Positions 51,062 through 62,010 of a stretch of DNA of 64,000 nucleotides are shown in pieces. This DNA comes from an uncultured Methanobrevibacter sp. GTDB lineage: Archaea > Methanobacteriota > Methanobacteria > Methanobacteriales > Methanobacteriaceae. The stretch spans positions 87,219 through 151,218 of the forward strand of contig NZ_CACXNW010000008.1 of NCBI RefSeq assembly GCF_902769175.1, written 5' to 3'. Each line of letters begins with the position of its first letter. Position 1 is the stretch's first letter. Both the position numbers and the translations under genes were made by a program. Under the pieces are notes generated by a model. That model had not been told where the DNA came from. It ran no database searches and was given only the letters and a program-made list of their open reading frames with translations.

Positions 51062-52108
51062 CTATTTTCCAATTGATTCAACTTCAGCTAAAAAATCATT
51101 TAGGTCTTGCTTTAGCTGCAATGTATTTCCAACTTTGTTCTCATCAAAAATTGTCAATGCATCAATGTGTTCAATGAACTTTTTCTTTAAAATTTCTGGA
51201 TTTTCATAAAAGTATGCTCCATGTGTTTTATCTTTTGCTCTTCCTTGTAGAGCATCAATTTCAGCGATACTTAATCCTTCATTATAAAGTACAGATGAAT
51301 GAAATTTACGAAACATATGTGACCTAAGTCTTCTATATGTACCTACTTTTCCCAGTTCTAACCTATCATTTAGCTCAATTAAATTCATTGTTATTGTTCT
51401 ATCGTTCCTATTAAAAATGGGATCTGTTAATTTTTTATTATATCCTTCTTTTTTTAACATCACATTCACAGCTTTCATTGCTTCGGGTGTTGCATATGTA
51501 GTATAAAACTTGTTTGTTTTATTTCTTTTTAGCTTGAACGTTCCAATTACATGTTTGCCTTTCATTTGGTATATTGCATCTTTTAAATTATCTGCATCAT
51601 GATAATCAGAAGTGGCTTTTAGATAATCAGCAACGGTTACTGACATTACTTCTTTTTTAGCGCAACCTGTTGAGCAAGCAAATAAAATAAATGCTTTGTA
51701 GAAATCTTCAGATACATCAATTGCATCTTGTAGGATTTCTTTTGTTAACATATCTTCAAATCCAACAGGTATTGGTTTATTAGCTGTTGTATTACTTAAT
51801 GAGGGTAATGCTTGTAGTTCTATTTCAAAGAATCTATAAAATGTCAATATTCTTGTGAAATGATGTGATGCAGTGTTTTCTAAATGTTTTTTATAGATTG
51901 CACTTCTATACTTTAGCAATCTTTTTCTTATTTTACGGTTTTTCCATCTTATGCCTTCAACTTCTTCTGTTTCTGCTTCATCAATTAACTCCTGAAGAGT
52001 CATGCCATTAAATTTTGCATATTTGTTTAGACTATATTTATAAGTTCTTCTTGTTGACTCTTTGAGATTTCTACCTTCGCAGAAGGCAATAAAAATTTTT
52101 TCAGTCAT
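51062..52108 (-). CDS. Tyrosine recombinase/integrase of the mobile element
   Basis: Site-specific recombinase, 348 residues, that probably integrates the adjacent element. An N-terminal SAM-like DNA-binding domain (about 1-110; LKESTRRTYKYSLNKY) precedes the catalytic domain. Box II is RSHMFRKFH (HxxR) and the nucleophile is probably a Tyr in HGAYFYENPE. Box I reads ACSTGCAKKEVMSV, where Lys replaces the usual Arg, a departure worth noting. ATG 52108 follows GAGGATG. It sits at the right end of the defence island, which supports island mobility. Confidence 0.88.
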   Translation of the reverse strand: MTEKIFIAFCEGRNLKESTRRTYKYSLNKYAKFNGMTLQELIDEAETEEVEGIRWKNRKIRKRLLKYRSAIYKKHLENTASHHFTRILTFYRFFEIELQALPSLSNTTANKPIPVGFEDMLTKEILQDAIDVSEDFYKAFILFACSTGCAKKEVMSVTVADYLKATSDYHDADNLKDAIYQMKGKHVIGTFKLKRNKTNKFYTTYATPEAMKAVNVMLKKEGYNKKLTDPIFNRNDRTITMNLIELNDRLELGKVGTYRRLRSHMFRKFHSSVLYNEGLSIAEIDALQGRAKDKTHGAYFYENPEILKKKFIEHIDALTIFDENKVGNTLQLKQDLNDFLAEVESIGK

Positions 52109-52513
52109 AATTTTTCATCCTCAAATACTATTTAATTTTCTAAAGCTTTTAAAGACGAAAAATTCTATGATGAATACTTCATAATACTGTTATAATTTCT
52201 AGTATGTCGTGTTACTATACTATTATAATTCTTTATTCTTTTCATTTTTAATTGATTTTTGGTATTTTTTCTATTTTTATTAATTTTTTTATTTTTAATT
52301 CTATTTTTTCATTTATTTTAATTTTAAGCCTATTTTTTTAATTTATTTTATTTTTAATTCATTTTTTTCTTTTTATTTTAATTTTAAGTCTATTTTTTTA
52401 ATTTATTTTAATTTATTTTTTACCAACTATTTTTTCTCCTTTCACATAATTTATATATTCTAAAAATCTAATTTTATATATCATGTTAAATTGGTTAAGG
52501 ATGAGATGATTTA
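52109..52513. other. Gap after the integrase: paired repeats and T-rich repeats
   Basis: About 400 bp without a gene. ATACTGTTATAATTTCT (52184-52200) and ATACTATTATAATTCTT (52217-52233) form a direct repeat upstream of the integrase start, a plausible operator or recombinase arm site. From 52240 to 52440 are T-rich imperfect repeats of a unit around TTTTAAGCCTATTTTTTTAA, period about 60. No tRNA gene or clear att duplicate was found. Confidence 0.55.
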
Positions 52514-53311
52514 ATGAAGTTGGAGATTAATACAGAAACCTGCACTGGATGTAAATTATGCCAAACCGTTTGTATTAGGGACAATATTGAGATTGTTGAT
52601 AAGAAAGCGGTTGAAGTTGATAATGGAGATTGTTTTGACTGTGGTCATTGTTTAGCTATTTGTCCAACTGGCAGCATTTCATTAAAGGCATATGACAATC
52701 AAAAAGACCGTGTTGAAGATTATAATCCTCGTGAAATTCCAATAGCTTCAGAAGATTTTATGCAATTCTTAAAGCAGCGCAGAAGCATTCGTTGGTTTAA
52801 GAAGAAAAAAATAGATGAAGAAACTTTTGACAAGCTATTTGAAGCTACATATTACAGTCCAAGTGCTCAAAATGCTCAAGATGTTGAATTTGTTGTTCTT
52901 GATGAAAAATTAGATGATTTCATGCATTTGGTTTATGATATCATTAAAGTGGAAGAAGATGAATTCTTTAGAATAAAGCAATTGGTGAGTATCTTAGAGG
53001 TAAAGGAGATTATAAGAAGCATCCCCCTTCTTTGGGAAGGAACACAGATGATCTTATCATTTTCAAAAAGCCAGACAAATGCGCTTATTGCAAATACAAG
53101 ACTTGAACTATTGGCTTATACAATGGGTCTTGGAGGATTCTATTCATTATTCACTCTTAAGGCAGATGAATTGGACCATGACAGATTGATGGAATTCTTC
53201 CCAGAAATAGATGAGGATAAGCATATGTATTCTGCATTTATAATAGGTTATCCTAGAGTGAAATACAGAAGAACAGTTCCTCATAAAAAAATAGATGTTC
53301 ATTACAAATGA
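52514..53311 (+). CDS. Ferredoxin-nitroreductase fusion protein
   Basis: Flavoprotein with its own electron-transfer domain, 265 residues. The N-terminal 2[4Fe-4S] ferredoxin part has CTGCKLCQTVC (10-20) and CFDCGHCLAICPTGS (about 42-56). A nitroreductase domain follows: FLKQRRSIRWFKKKKID, SPSAQNAQDVEFVVLD and TMGLGGFYSL. ATG 52514 follows GGATGAGATG. Such fusions are common in anaerobes and are believed to take electrons from ferredoxin to an unknown acceptor. Confidence 0.92.
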   Translation: MKLEINTETCTGCKLCQTVCIRDNIEIVDKKAVEVDNGDCFDCGHCLAICPTGSISLKAYDNQKDRVEDYNPREIPIASEDFMQFLKQRRSIRWFKKKKIDEETFDKLFEATYYSPSAQNAQDVEFVVLDEKLDDFMHLVYDIIKVEEDEFFRIKQLVSILEVKEIIRSIPLLWEGTQMILSFSKSQTNALIANTRLELLAYTMGLGGFYSLFTLKADELDHDRLMEFFPEIDEDKHMYSAFIIGYPRVKYRRTVPHKKIDVHYK

Positions 53312-53486
53312 ATGTCTATTATAAAAACATTTCTAAAATTATTTTTAGTTGATTTATTCGCCTTCCATCTCATCGCATGCTCTATTTAAATTCAAGGAAA
53401 CTAATCTTTTTGTAGAAAGCATGAAAACGGATTATTAAGAATATAGATTGATTTAAACTGTGAATATGACATTTATCAATTAAACC

Positions 53487-53855
53487 TCATAAAGTTAACT
53501 TAACAGATAAGGTTGAAAATCCTTGGTCTATTTCAGAGGATACAGATAATTGATTGAATTTTGGAAATGATTTTTTCACATGCTCAAGGATTCTAAAGTC
53601 TATATAGATTTCAGTAACATAAAACTCAAACCCGTCAGTAAAGTAATAAGTAGGCTTTCTGCATTTTAGCTTAGTGCCATAGAAGAAATCTTCAAGCCTA
53701 TTTTCCAAATCCCATTTTTCATTTTCACTTAATTTTTTTCCATTGATGTAATCAATGATTTCATCTTCTAAACCCTCTTCAATAGGATAAAGTCTTAAAT
53801 CATTTTCCATTTCTTCTAATTGTTCATATAATTCTTTTCTATTTAATTCAACCAT
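53487..53855 (-). CDS. Small protein of unknown function
   Basis: I do not recognise a family. The 122-residue product has an acidic helical first half (LYEQLEEMENDLRLYPIEEG, then ENEKWDLENRLEDFFYG) and a mixed strand-rich second half. ATG 53855 follows GGTGA; the frame extends to 53885 without a better site. It lies 57 bp before the MATE gene's end on the same strand, so it may be read from the same transcript. Confidence 0.6.
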   Translation of the reverse strand: MVELNRKELYEQLEEMENDLRLYPIEEGLEDEIIDYINGKKLSENEKWDLENRLEDFFYGTKLKCRKPTYYFTDGFEFYVTEIYIDFRILEHVKKSFPKFNQLSVSSEIDQGFSTLSVKLTL

Positions 53856-53912
53856 TTTTTCACCATTTTTTTTTAAAATTTTCATATGTGATTAATAATC
53901 TTTTATCTGGCT

Positions 53913-55290
53913 TTAGCTCTGATTTTTTAAAGATTTTTCAAAGCTTTTAATGAATGATTTGGCCCATATATATCCAATTAATCCTCCAACAAAACTTCCA
54001 ACTACAAATCCTAAATATATTCCAATTTCTCCCCATCCAAATATGAAGCAGAATATATATGCAAATAGTATATTGAAGGTAAAATATCTGAAAAATGTAA
54101 TTATCATGGAAGTTGTTCCTTTTCCAATGCCTTGGAACATCATAGCAGACATAGCACCAAATGGGAGGGAAATAATAAATAAAGATAATATTTGGAGGGC
54201 AGTTGCGAGTTGTGGAATTAAAGTTGAACTCACTTCACCGGAAGCAAATAATGGAGCAATCTGCGGAGCAAATGCAATTAAAAAAACAACTATTAAAGAG
54301 GATATTGCTAAGCATATTTTTATTGAATAAGAATGTGCTGTTTTTAAGTTTTCAGCATTTTTAGCACCATATGCCACTCCTGCAACAGTTATGAGAGAAA
54401 CTCCAATGGCAACTATTGGAAGTGTTCCCAATTGGACTATTCTCATTGCTGCAGTATATACTCCAACTGATTGATATCCTCCGACCATTGCCAGCATGAC
54501 ATTCATAATCATTATCAATGCTGAAGTTATCCATATTTCTACTGTTGAAGGAATTGCAACCTTTAAATTTTCCCATATCAAATCAATTTGGAAATTAAAT
54601 TTTTTTGGGGACAAATCAAGATACAAATCTTTTTTCCCCAAATCAAATAAGCCAGTATACTGCAGGAAAATACTGTTGATATTATAGTGGCCCATGCTGC
54701 TCCTGATATTCCAATATTAAAGTGATAAATTAATATTGGATCTAAAACTATATTAACCACTACACTGGCTGCTATGACTATTGTTGCTCGACGTATATCT
54801 CCTTCTGCTCTAAATATGGCTGATGCCAGTTCTTCAAATACAATAACAAACATAAATCCAAAAATCACATAGGAATAATCTAAGGAGTATTGCATTGTGT
54901 CTCTAGCACCTATTGCTTCTAGAATTGGAACCATAAAAATTAGCATTATTGCTGTCAGTATTGCTGAAATGATCACTGAAAGTAAAATGGAATGTAATGC
55001 TGCATTATTTGCCTGGTCATAATCTTCTGCTCCTATCATTCTTGCAATTAAAGAATTTGCATCTGCGGCAACACCATTTCCCATTCCTATAACTGCCATA
55101 AACAATGGTGTTACAAATCCTATTGCCGCTAAAGCTTCTGTACCTAATCCTGCTACCCAAATGCTGTCTACTAAATTATACATCATAAGTAAAATCATGG
55201 TAAGCATCAGTGGGTAAGACAGTTTTACAATTGCTTTTTTAGGGTCTCCAGTAATCAATTCGATATTTTCATTTTTTTTTCTTTAGCCAT
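53913..55290 (-). pseudogene. MATE-family efflux transporter, two frameshifts as read
   Basis: Multidrug/toxin exporter of the MATE family (about 459 residues when repaired), 12 membrane segments driven by Na+ or H+. Landmarks: ELITGDPKKAIVKLSYPLM at the N-terminus, GFVTPLFMAVIGMGNGVAAD, and a second-half MLAMVGGYQSVGVYTAAMRI. The true start is ATG 55290 (ribosome site GGGGAAG), reached by adding one A to the A9 run (plus T9 at 55272-55280). A second missing A in the A6 run (plus T6 at 54630-54635) restores WGKKDLYLDLSPKKF. Both are homopolymer shifts. Divergent from the NRPS, so it might export its product; speculative. Confidence 0.85.
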
Positions 55291-55626
55291 AAACTTCCCC
55301 TTTTTTTACTAATTTTCAGTGTTTAAATCAGCAGAAATTTTTAATTAAAAATGCATTGATTATTTTTTTTTTTGAGAATTTTAATTCTTAATCATACAAT
55401 AATACATTAAGTTTAATAATGTAAATATTTACTTATTTTCCTTATTTATCTAAAAATATATTTTATATAATAAATAAATTAATATTGTATAAATCATTTA
55501 TAGATAATTATATACAACAAATTATTTATAAGTTTAAAATTAACTAAAAGTTTTTAAATATTGTTAAATTCATTATAAAAGATTTAATGGTTCCCATTAA
55601 TGATTTTTAACTAATTTAACGAAAAT
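55291..55626. other. AT-rich gap before the NRPS repeats, no gene seen
   Basis: Divergent intergenic DNA between the MATE gene and the peptide synthetase. It must contain the MATE promoter. Composition is nearly pure A/T and no RNA gene or open frame was recognised. Confidence 0.5.
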
Positions 55627-55795
55627 TTTAACTAACAATAAACTGTTCACAATTATTTTAATTAATAATTAACTGTTTATTGTTATTTTAACTAACAATA
55701 AAATGTTTACGATTATTTTAATTAATAATTAACTGTTTATTGTTATTTTAACTAACAATAAAATGTTTACAGTTATTTTTACTAATAATTAACTA
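55627..55795. repeat. Three-copy 60-bp repeat upstream of the NRPS
   Basis: The unit around TTTTAACTAACAATAAAATG with ATTAATAATTAACTGTTTAT repeats three times with an exact 60-bp period (55627, 55687, 55747); the last copy is degraded. Each unit includes TTTATTGTTA facing TAACAATAAA, an inverted pair. The array lies 105-270 bp before the NRPS start, so repeated regulator sites are a reasonable guess. Not CRISPR, since no unique spacers occur. Confidence 0.85.
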
Positions 55796-55899
55796 ATTTG
55801 AGAATATTTTCACTAATATTATTTATTAGATTTATTGTCATTAATTAATTTTAGTCATGCTTACAAAATTATGAAATATCTTTGGTGCGGTGATTTTTT

Positions 55900-58800
55900 A
55901 TGAAGTCCAATAAGTTAGAAATGGAATATGGTTTTGAAGATGGATGTCCTTTATCTGAATCTCAATTAAATGTCTATTTGGATGAAAGTGTTAATGATAT
56001 GGGCACTTCATACAATATTCCATTTAAGATAAAGTTTTCCAAGTCATACTCAGCTGTGGAGATTAAGGAAGCAATTTACAAATTAGCTGAAATTTATCCT
56101 GTTTTGGCTGCTAGGATTGTAGTTGTTGAAGATAATATTTCATTTAGATTTGATGGGGAATTGCAGATTAGTGTAGGTTCTTTAGATGATGTCGATTCAT
56201 TTGTCCAACCTTTTGAACTGGATAAGTGTTTGTCCAGATTTTTAATAATTGAAGAAGAATCTATTTTATGCATTGATTGCCATCATTTAATCCTGGATGG
56301 TGCTTCTAAAATAATGCTCCTAAATAAATTATCTGATATTTTAGAGGAAACTGCTATATGCTCTGTGGACTATGGAGTATTAAGACAACTTACATTTGAA
56401 GAAAACTTAAGTTCAGAAGATTTAAATCAATCTAAAGAATTTTTTGACATTATGTTGTCTGATATGGATGAAGTTTATGATTTGATGCCTTCCATAGCCA
56501 AAGATAAATGTGACGGGGAGCATTATTGTGACTTCTATCTTGACTCCTCTTATTTGAAGTCATTTTTAGAAGATCATTCAATCACCTATACTCAATTCTT
56601 CACCAGCGTATTTGCCTATACTTTATCAAGATTCACCGGCTCTTCTAAAGTATTCTTTAATCTTATTGTAAACGGCAGGTCTCATGTGGATTTAACAGAT
56701 TCCGTCGGAATGTTTGTTCGCACATTACCATTGCTGTTTAATTGTGAAAACCAAAAAACCGATTCCTTTTTAACAGATTCCTCTGCATTGATTAAATCTG
56801 CAATAAAATGCGATTTTTACCCATACTCCCAATTAGCTAATGAATATGGCTTTTCTTCAGATATCCTATTCCAATATGCATATAACCTGATCTACAACAC
56901 TAAAGAAAGCAAGAATATAGTATCTGTTGAAGATTTGGAACATGATGAAGTTGGGGATTTGTCATTTTATGTTTATAACCATGAAAATTACTTTAAAATC
57001 AGAGTCACTTATTCTGACAAATATTCTAAAGATCTGATTGAACATTTTGTAGAATCATATAAATCAATTGCACATGAAATAATAAATAAAAAAATCACTA
57101 AATGAAATAAACTATATCCTGGATTCAGATTTGAATCTTTTAGACAGTTTAAACAAGACAGAAACTGAATTAAGGTACAATGATATTTTAGAGGCTTTTA
57201 ATGATAATTTAAGCAAATATGCTAACAACACTCTTGTAATTGATGACAATGCCAAATACACTTACAGTGAATCTGCCTATTTGATTAATTCATTAAACTC
57301 TCTGTTAAAACAAAATGAAATATCTGAAAATGAAACAGTGACCATTTTCGTAGACCGTAATCATTGGGCATTGCTATCTTCTTTAAGCTGCCTGTCATTA
57401 GGAGTAACTTATGTCCCTATTGATGAGAATTATCCTGACAAGCGTATTGCCTTTATGATCAAGCAATCAGATTCCAAAGCAATAATCACAACAGACCCTT
57501 TCCAAACACGCCTAAAGAATATAAGTGAAGAATTTGAATTAAAAACAGACATTATCAATATTTCTTCTTTAGAAAACCATGGAGACAAGACAGTTTTAGA
57601 AGCTAATTCAAATAGTGATTATGTTGATTATGTTGAAGACTCTTCAAATGATGTTGCTTGTATTTTATACACTTCTGGAACAACTGGAACACCAAAGGCA
57701 GTTCAAATGACCAGATTAGGCATATTGAACCTAATAGAATTCTATATTGACAGCACAGGATTCACTGAAGAAGATGTTCAGGGAATATTTGCATCTGTAG
57801 GTTTTGACGTATCTCTTGAACAATTTGCATCCATATTTACAGGTGGGGCAGTTACATATGTTCCTAATGAAATTAGATTAGACATCAAAAAACTAAATGA
57901 CTACTTCATCAAGCACAATGTAACACACACCCTAATAACAACACAAATAGCAAAGCTATTCGTAAATACAATCTCAAAAACTTCATTAAAATACCTGCAA
58001 ACAGCAGGTGAGAAACTAGGGGAGATAAAACCTCCTAAAGACTATGTCCTAAGTGATGTTTACGGTCCAACAGAAGCCAATTACATCACATCAATCGATG
58101 TTGACAAAAATATAGACAATTCATCAGTTGGATTCCCAAATTGGAATACTAAGTTATATGTCCTGGATAATGAATAAAGGAAAGTCCCATTAGGTGCAGT
58201 GGGAGAAATATACATTTCTGGATACCAAACAACTAAAGGATACCTTGATAATCCTGATGAAAATGAAAAGGCATTATTCCAAAATCCTTTCAATGAAAAC
58301 CAAAAAGGCTATGAAATAATGTATAAAACTGGAGACTTAGGTCGAATTTTACCTGACTGCAGTATAGGAATTGTGGGAAGGCAGACTCCCAAGTAAAAAT
58401 TAGGGGAAACCGTGTGGAACTATCCGAAATCGAAGTTGCAATAAGAAATATGGACCATATACAAGATGTCACTGTCCAAACAATAGATAATGACGGCAAC
58501 AATGAATTAGCTGCATATGTCGTATTAGACAATAAATTCAAAGGAAACATTATAGAATATATTCAAACTCACATTAGGGAAGAAAAACCTGAATATATGG
58601 TCCCTGCATTTGTCATTCAACTAAATGAAATCCCTGTTAATGCCAATGGTAAAGTAGATAAGCGGGCATTGTCTCAAGTTGATTTGGATTCACTGTGTGC
58701 TGAATACATTGCTCCAAGAAGTGAAAAAGAAAAAACCATAGTTGAAGCCTTTGAAAAGGTATTCAATAAAGAGAAAATCGGTATATTGGATGATTTCACA

Positions 58801-58930
58801 GTACTTGGAGGAGATTCACTAACAGCAATCAAGTTACTTTCAAATATCACTGGCTACAATATCTCAGCAGCTGACATTTTAAGCTTGAAAACACCTAAGG
58901 CAATTGCAAAAAGCATTGAAAAGGATGAAT
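55900..58930 (+). other. NRPS module 1 (C-A-T)
   Basis: Starts directly with a condensation domain (55900-57100) with an intact HHLILDG motif, so an N-acyl or upstream-loaded starter is possible. The adenylation domain (57131-58690) has CILYTSGTTGTPKAVQ (core A3), GPTEANYITS and, after the second break, RGNRVELSEIE and PVNANGKVDKRAL. The carrier domain GGDSLTAIKLL sits at about 58807 with Ser for phosphopantetheine. Breaks: a homopolymer shift between C and A, in-frame TAA at 58177, and a shift near 58383. Confidence 0.85.
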
Positions 58931-61900
58931 TTGACTTGGATATCTACTCATTGGAAAGGGGTTGTCCTCTAAACGAACCTCAATTGAATGTATACTTGGA
59001 TATATTAGCTGCCAATAAGGTAGATTCTTATCTTATTCCAATTTCAATGAAAATTTCTAAAAGGCATTCCCTTAATGATTTAAATAATGCTTTAAAAGAC
59101 ATGCTCAAAATCCATCCGATTTTAGGAATGAAAATTGACGATAGTCATGAGGTTCCTTACTTAATTCAAGGAAGCAAACCTGATATTATTTTTGAATCAA
59201 AAGTGGATGATTCCTACATTTCCCATTTCTTAACAAAACCTTTTGATTTGCATAAAAACTTATGCCGGTTTTTAATTGTTGAAAATGAAGAGGAATATTC
59301 CTTTAATGCAGTATTCCACCATATAATTTTTGATGCTTTATCTGGAAATGCTTTTAAAAATGATTTGAATGCAATCCTTAAGGGAGAAAAGCTTGAGATT
59401 GATGATTCCTTTTTAAAGGTAGCCGCATTTAACCAAGAAATACTTAAAACAGAGAAGGCTGATGAAGCTAAAGCATTCTTTGATAAGATGTTAAGTGAAA
59501 ATGAAGATGCAGGAATTTTAATTGATAGCGTCAGCAATGATGGTCCAGGAATTTGTTTTGCTGACTTGGATGTTGAAATAAAACCTATTTTATCCAAATA
59601 CAATATTAATGAGAACATATTATTCACAAGCGTATTTGCATATACATTATCCCGTTTTGTAGGTGCTGATAAAGTCTTATTCAATATCATTGATAACGGA
59701 CGTAGCAGATTTAAAAATTATGATGCAATGGGAATGTTTGTAAATACCTTGCCTGTACTTATTAATTGTGAGAATCAAAATCTTGAATCATATATGGAAA
59801 ATATTTCTGAAGTGGTTTATGATGTGATGAAATACGATTTTTACCCATTTAGGATACTTGCCAATGAGTATGATGTTGATTCCAATATTTTATTCCAATA
59901 TGTCCCAGATTGGGTTGATATCAAAGAGGAAAATGAATCAATTTTTGACAGTCTCTTTGAAGAGACAATTAATGATATGAATGATGTAATTGGTGATTTT
60001 ATAGTCAATATCATCCAAAATGAAGATAAGTACAACTTAAATATAATGTATTCCAATAAATATTCCAAAGACTTTGTTGAAAGATTCATAAGTTCATATA
60101 AACTGATTTTACACAGGATAATGAATGCTGATAAATTAAGTGAAATCAACTACATATCCAATGAAGATATGGAACTGATAGAGGAGTATAATAATACTGA
60201 ACATAGCTTAAGTTATGATGATATTTTAGATGCATTCAACGATAACTTGACCAGATATCCTGATAAGAATTTTGTATCCTTTGATGAGAGGACTTACACT
60301 TATGCTGAAGGGGCATTTATAGCAGATAAATTAGCAAAATCCCTAAAAGATCTAGGGGTTGAATCTCAAGATCCTGTTGCCTTTTTAACTGAACGTTGTG
60401 AATATTATATCTTTGCCGTTTTAGGAATCATGTCCATAAGGGCTGTTTACGTTCCTTTAGATGATGCACATCCTGATGAGAGAATAAAGTTTATCTTGGG
60501 AGACACTCAATCAAAGGTCATAATCGTTAGTGATGAAACATATGGACGTGCCAAGAAAATTGCTGGGGATTCAATTCTCTTAAATATCAATGACATAATT
60601 ATGGAGGAGAATATTGAAGAATATACTGTTGAAGATGGTATTGTTGAAGAGGATATTATTGATAATAATATCCTTGGAGAAAACTTAGGAAAATTATCAC
60701 ATCTGCCTATCTCTTATGGAGATATAGCTTGTATTCTTTACACCAGTGGTACTACTGGAATTCCTAAAGGGGTTAAAATCACTAGAAAATCTGTGCTTAA
60801 TTTGGTAACAGTTTATCAGGATAAATATGGCATAAACAATGAGGATGTCTATGGATTATTCTCTACAATAGGATTTGATGCAGCATTACTTGCAATTATG
60901 GTGGTTTTATATTCCGGGTCCTGCTTATCTGTAATCCCAAATGATCTCAGACTTGATATGAAAAAAAATGAACGATTATTTCATCAATCAGAATATTACC
61001 CACACACTTATAACAACCCAAGTGGGAAGACTTTTCATGCGAAGTGTAGAAAAGACATCTTTAAACGTCCTGCTTGTTGGAGGAGAAAAACTAGGTGAAT
61101 TCGAAACTCCAGAAGATTATATTTTAGTTGATGCATTCGGACCAACAGAAACCTGCGTATTCATTTCATCAATTAGAAATGATGAAAAGATAGATCCATC
61201 TTCCATAGGTCCATTAGGATATAACACAAAGGCTTATGTATTAGACAAGGAGTTAAGGCCTGTTCCTATTGGTGCTGTTGGGGAATTGTGCATAGCAGGT
61301 CAACAAGTTGCTGACGGATATTTAAATCGTGAAGATGAAACCTCACAGGCATTCATCAAAAATCCTTTCATAAGCGAGTCTGACCCTAAGGATTATGGTC
61401 GTTTGTATCGTACTGGAGATATGGTGAGAATACTTCCAGATGGAACATTAGGTGTTGTTGGGCGTTTAGACAGCCAAGTGAAAATACGAGGAAACCGTGT
61501 AGAATTATCTGAAATAGAAAAAACCATAGGCGAAATGGACATTATAACTGATGTCACAGTTCAAACAGTTAAAAACGGAAGCAACAATGAATTGGTGGCT
61601 TATGTTGTATCCACTGAAAGTTCAGATGATATAAAAGAACTCGTATGCAGTTATGTAGCAAGCAATAAACCTGATTATATGGTTCCAACATTTGTAATCG
61701 AATTAGATGAAATACCATTGAATGTCAATGGAAAAGTGGACAAGAAAGCATTGCCTGATGTTGATAGGGCAAGTTCCAAAACTGAATATGTGGCACCAAG
61801 AAATGAAATTGAAAGGGACATAGTCAATGCATTTGAAAGGGTATTTGAGCAAGAGAACATAGGAATATGTGATGATTTCCTTCAGCTTGGAGGGGATTCA

Positions 61901-62010
61901 TTAGCTGCAATAAAATTGATCTCCCTACTTAAGGACTATGATGTCACTGTAGCGGATATTTTAAGCTTGCACACTCCTTATGCAATCGCTAAGGGCATTA
62001 ATGAAATATC
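58931..62010 (+). other. NRPS module 2 (C-A-T)
   Basis: Begins with the family's linker motif RGCPLNEPQLNVYLD. The C domain has HHIIFDA, where Ala replaces the last Gly of HHxxxDG, so activity may be altered. The A domain (about 60190-61770) has CILYTSGTTGIPKGVK, DAFGPTETCVF, GRLDSQVKIRGNRVELSEIE and NVNGKVDKKAL. The carrier has LGGDSLAAIKL at about 61888. The single break is the A8 run at 60961-60968, where one extra A splits DMKK from MNDYFINQ. Confidence 0.85.
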
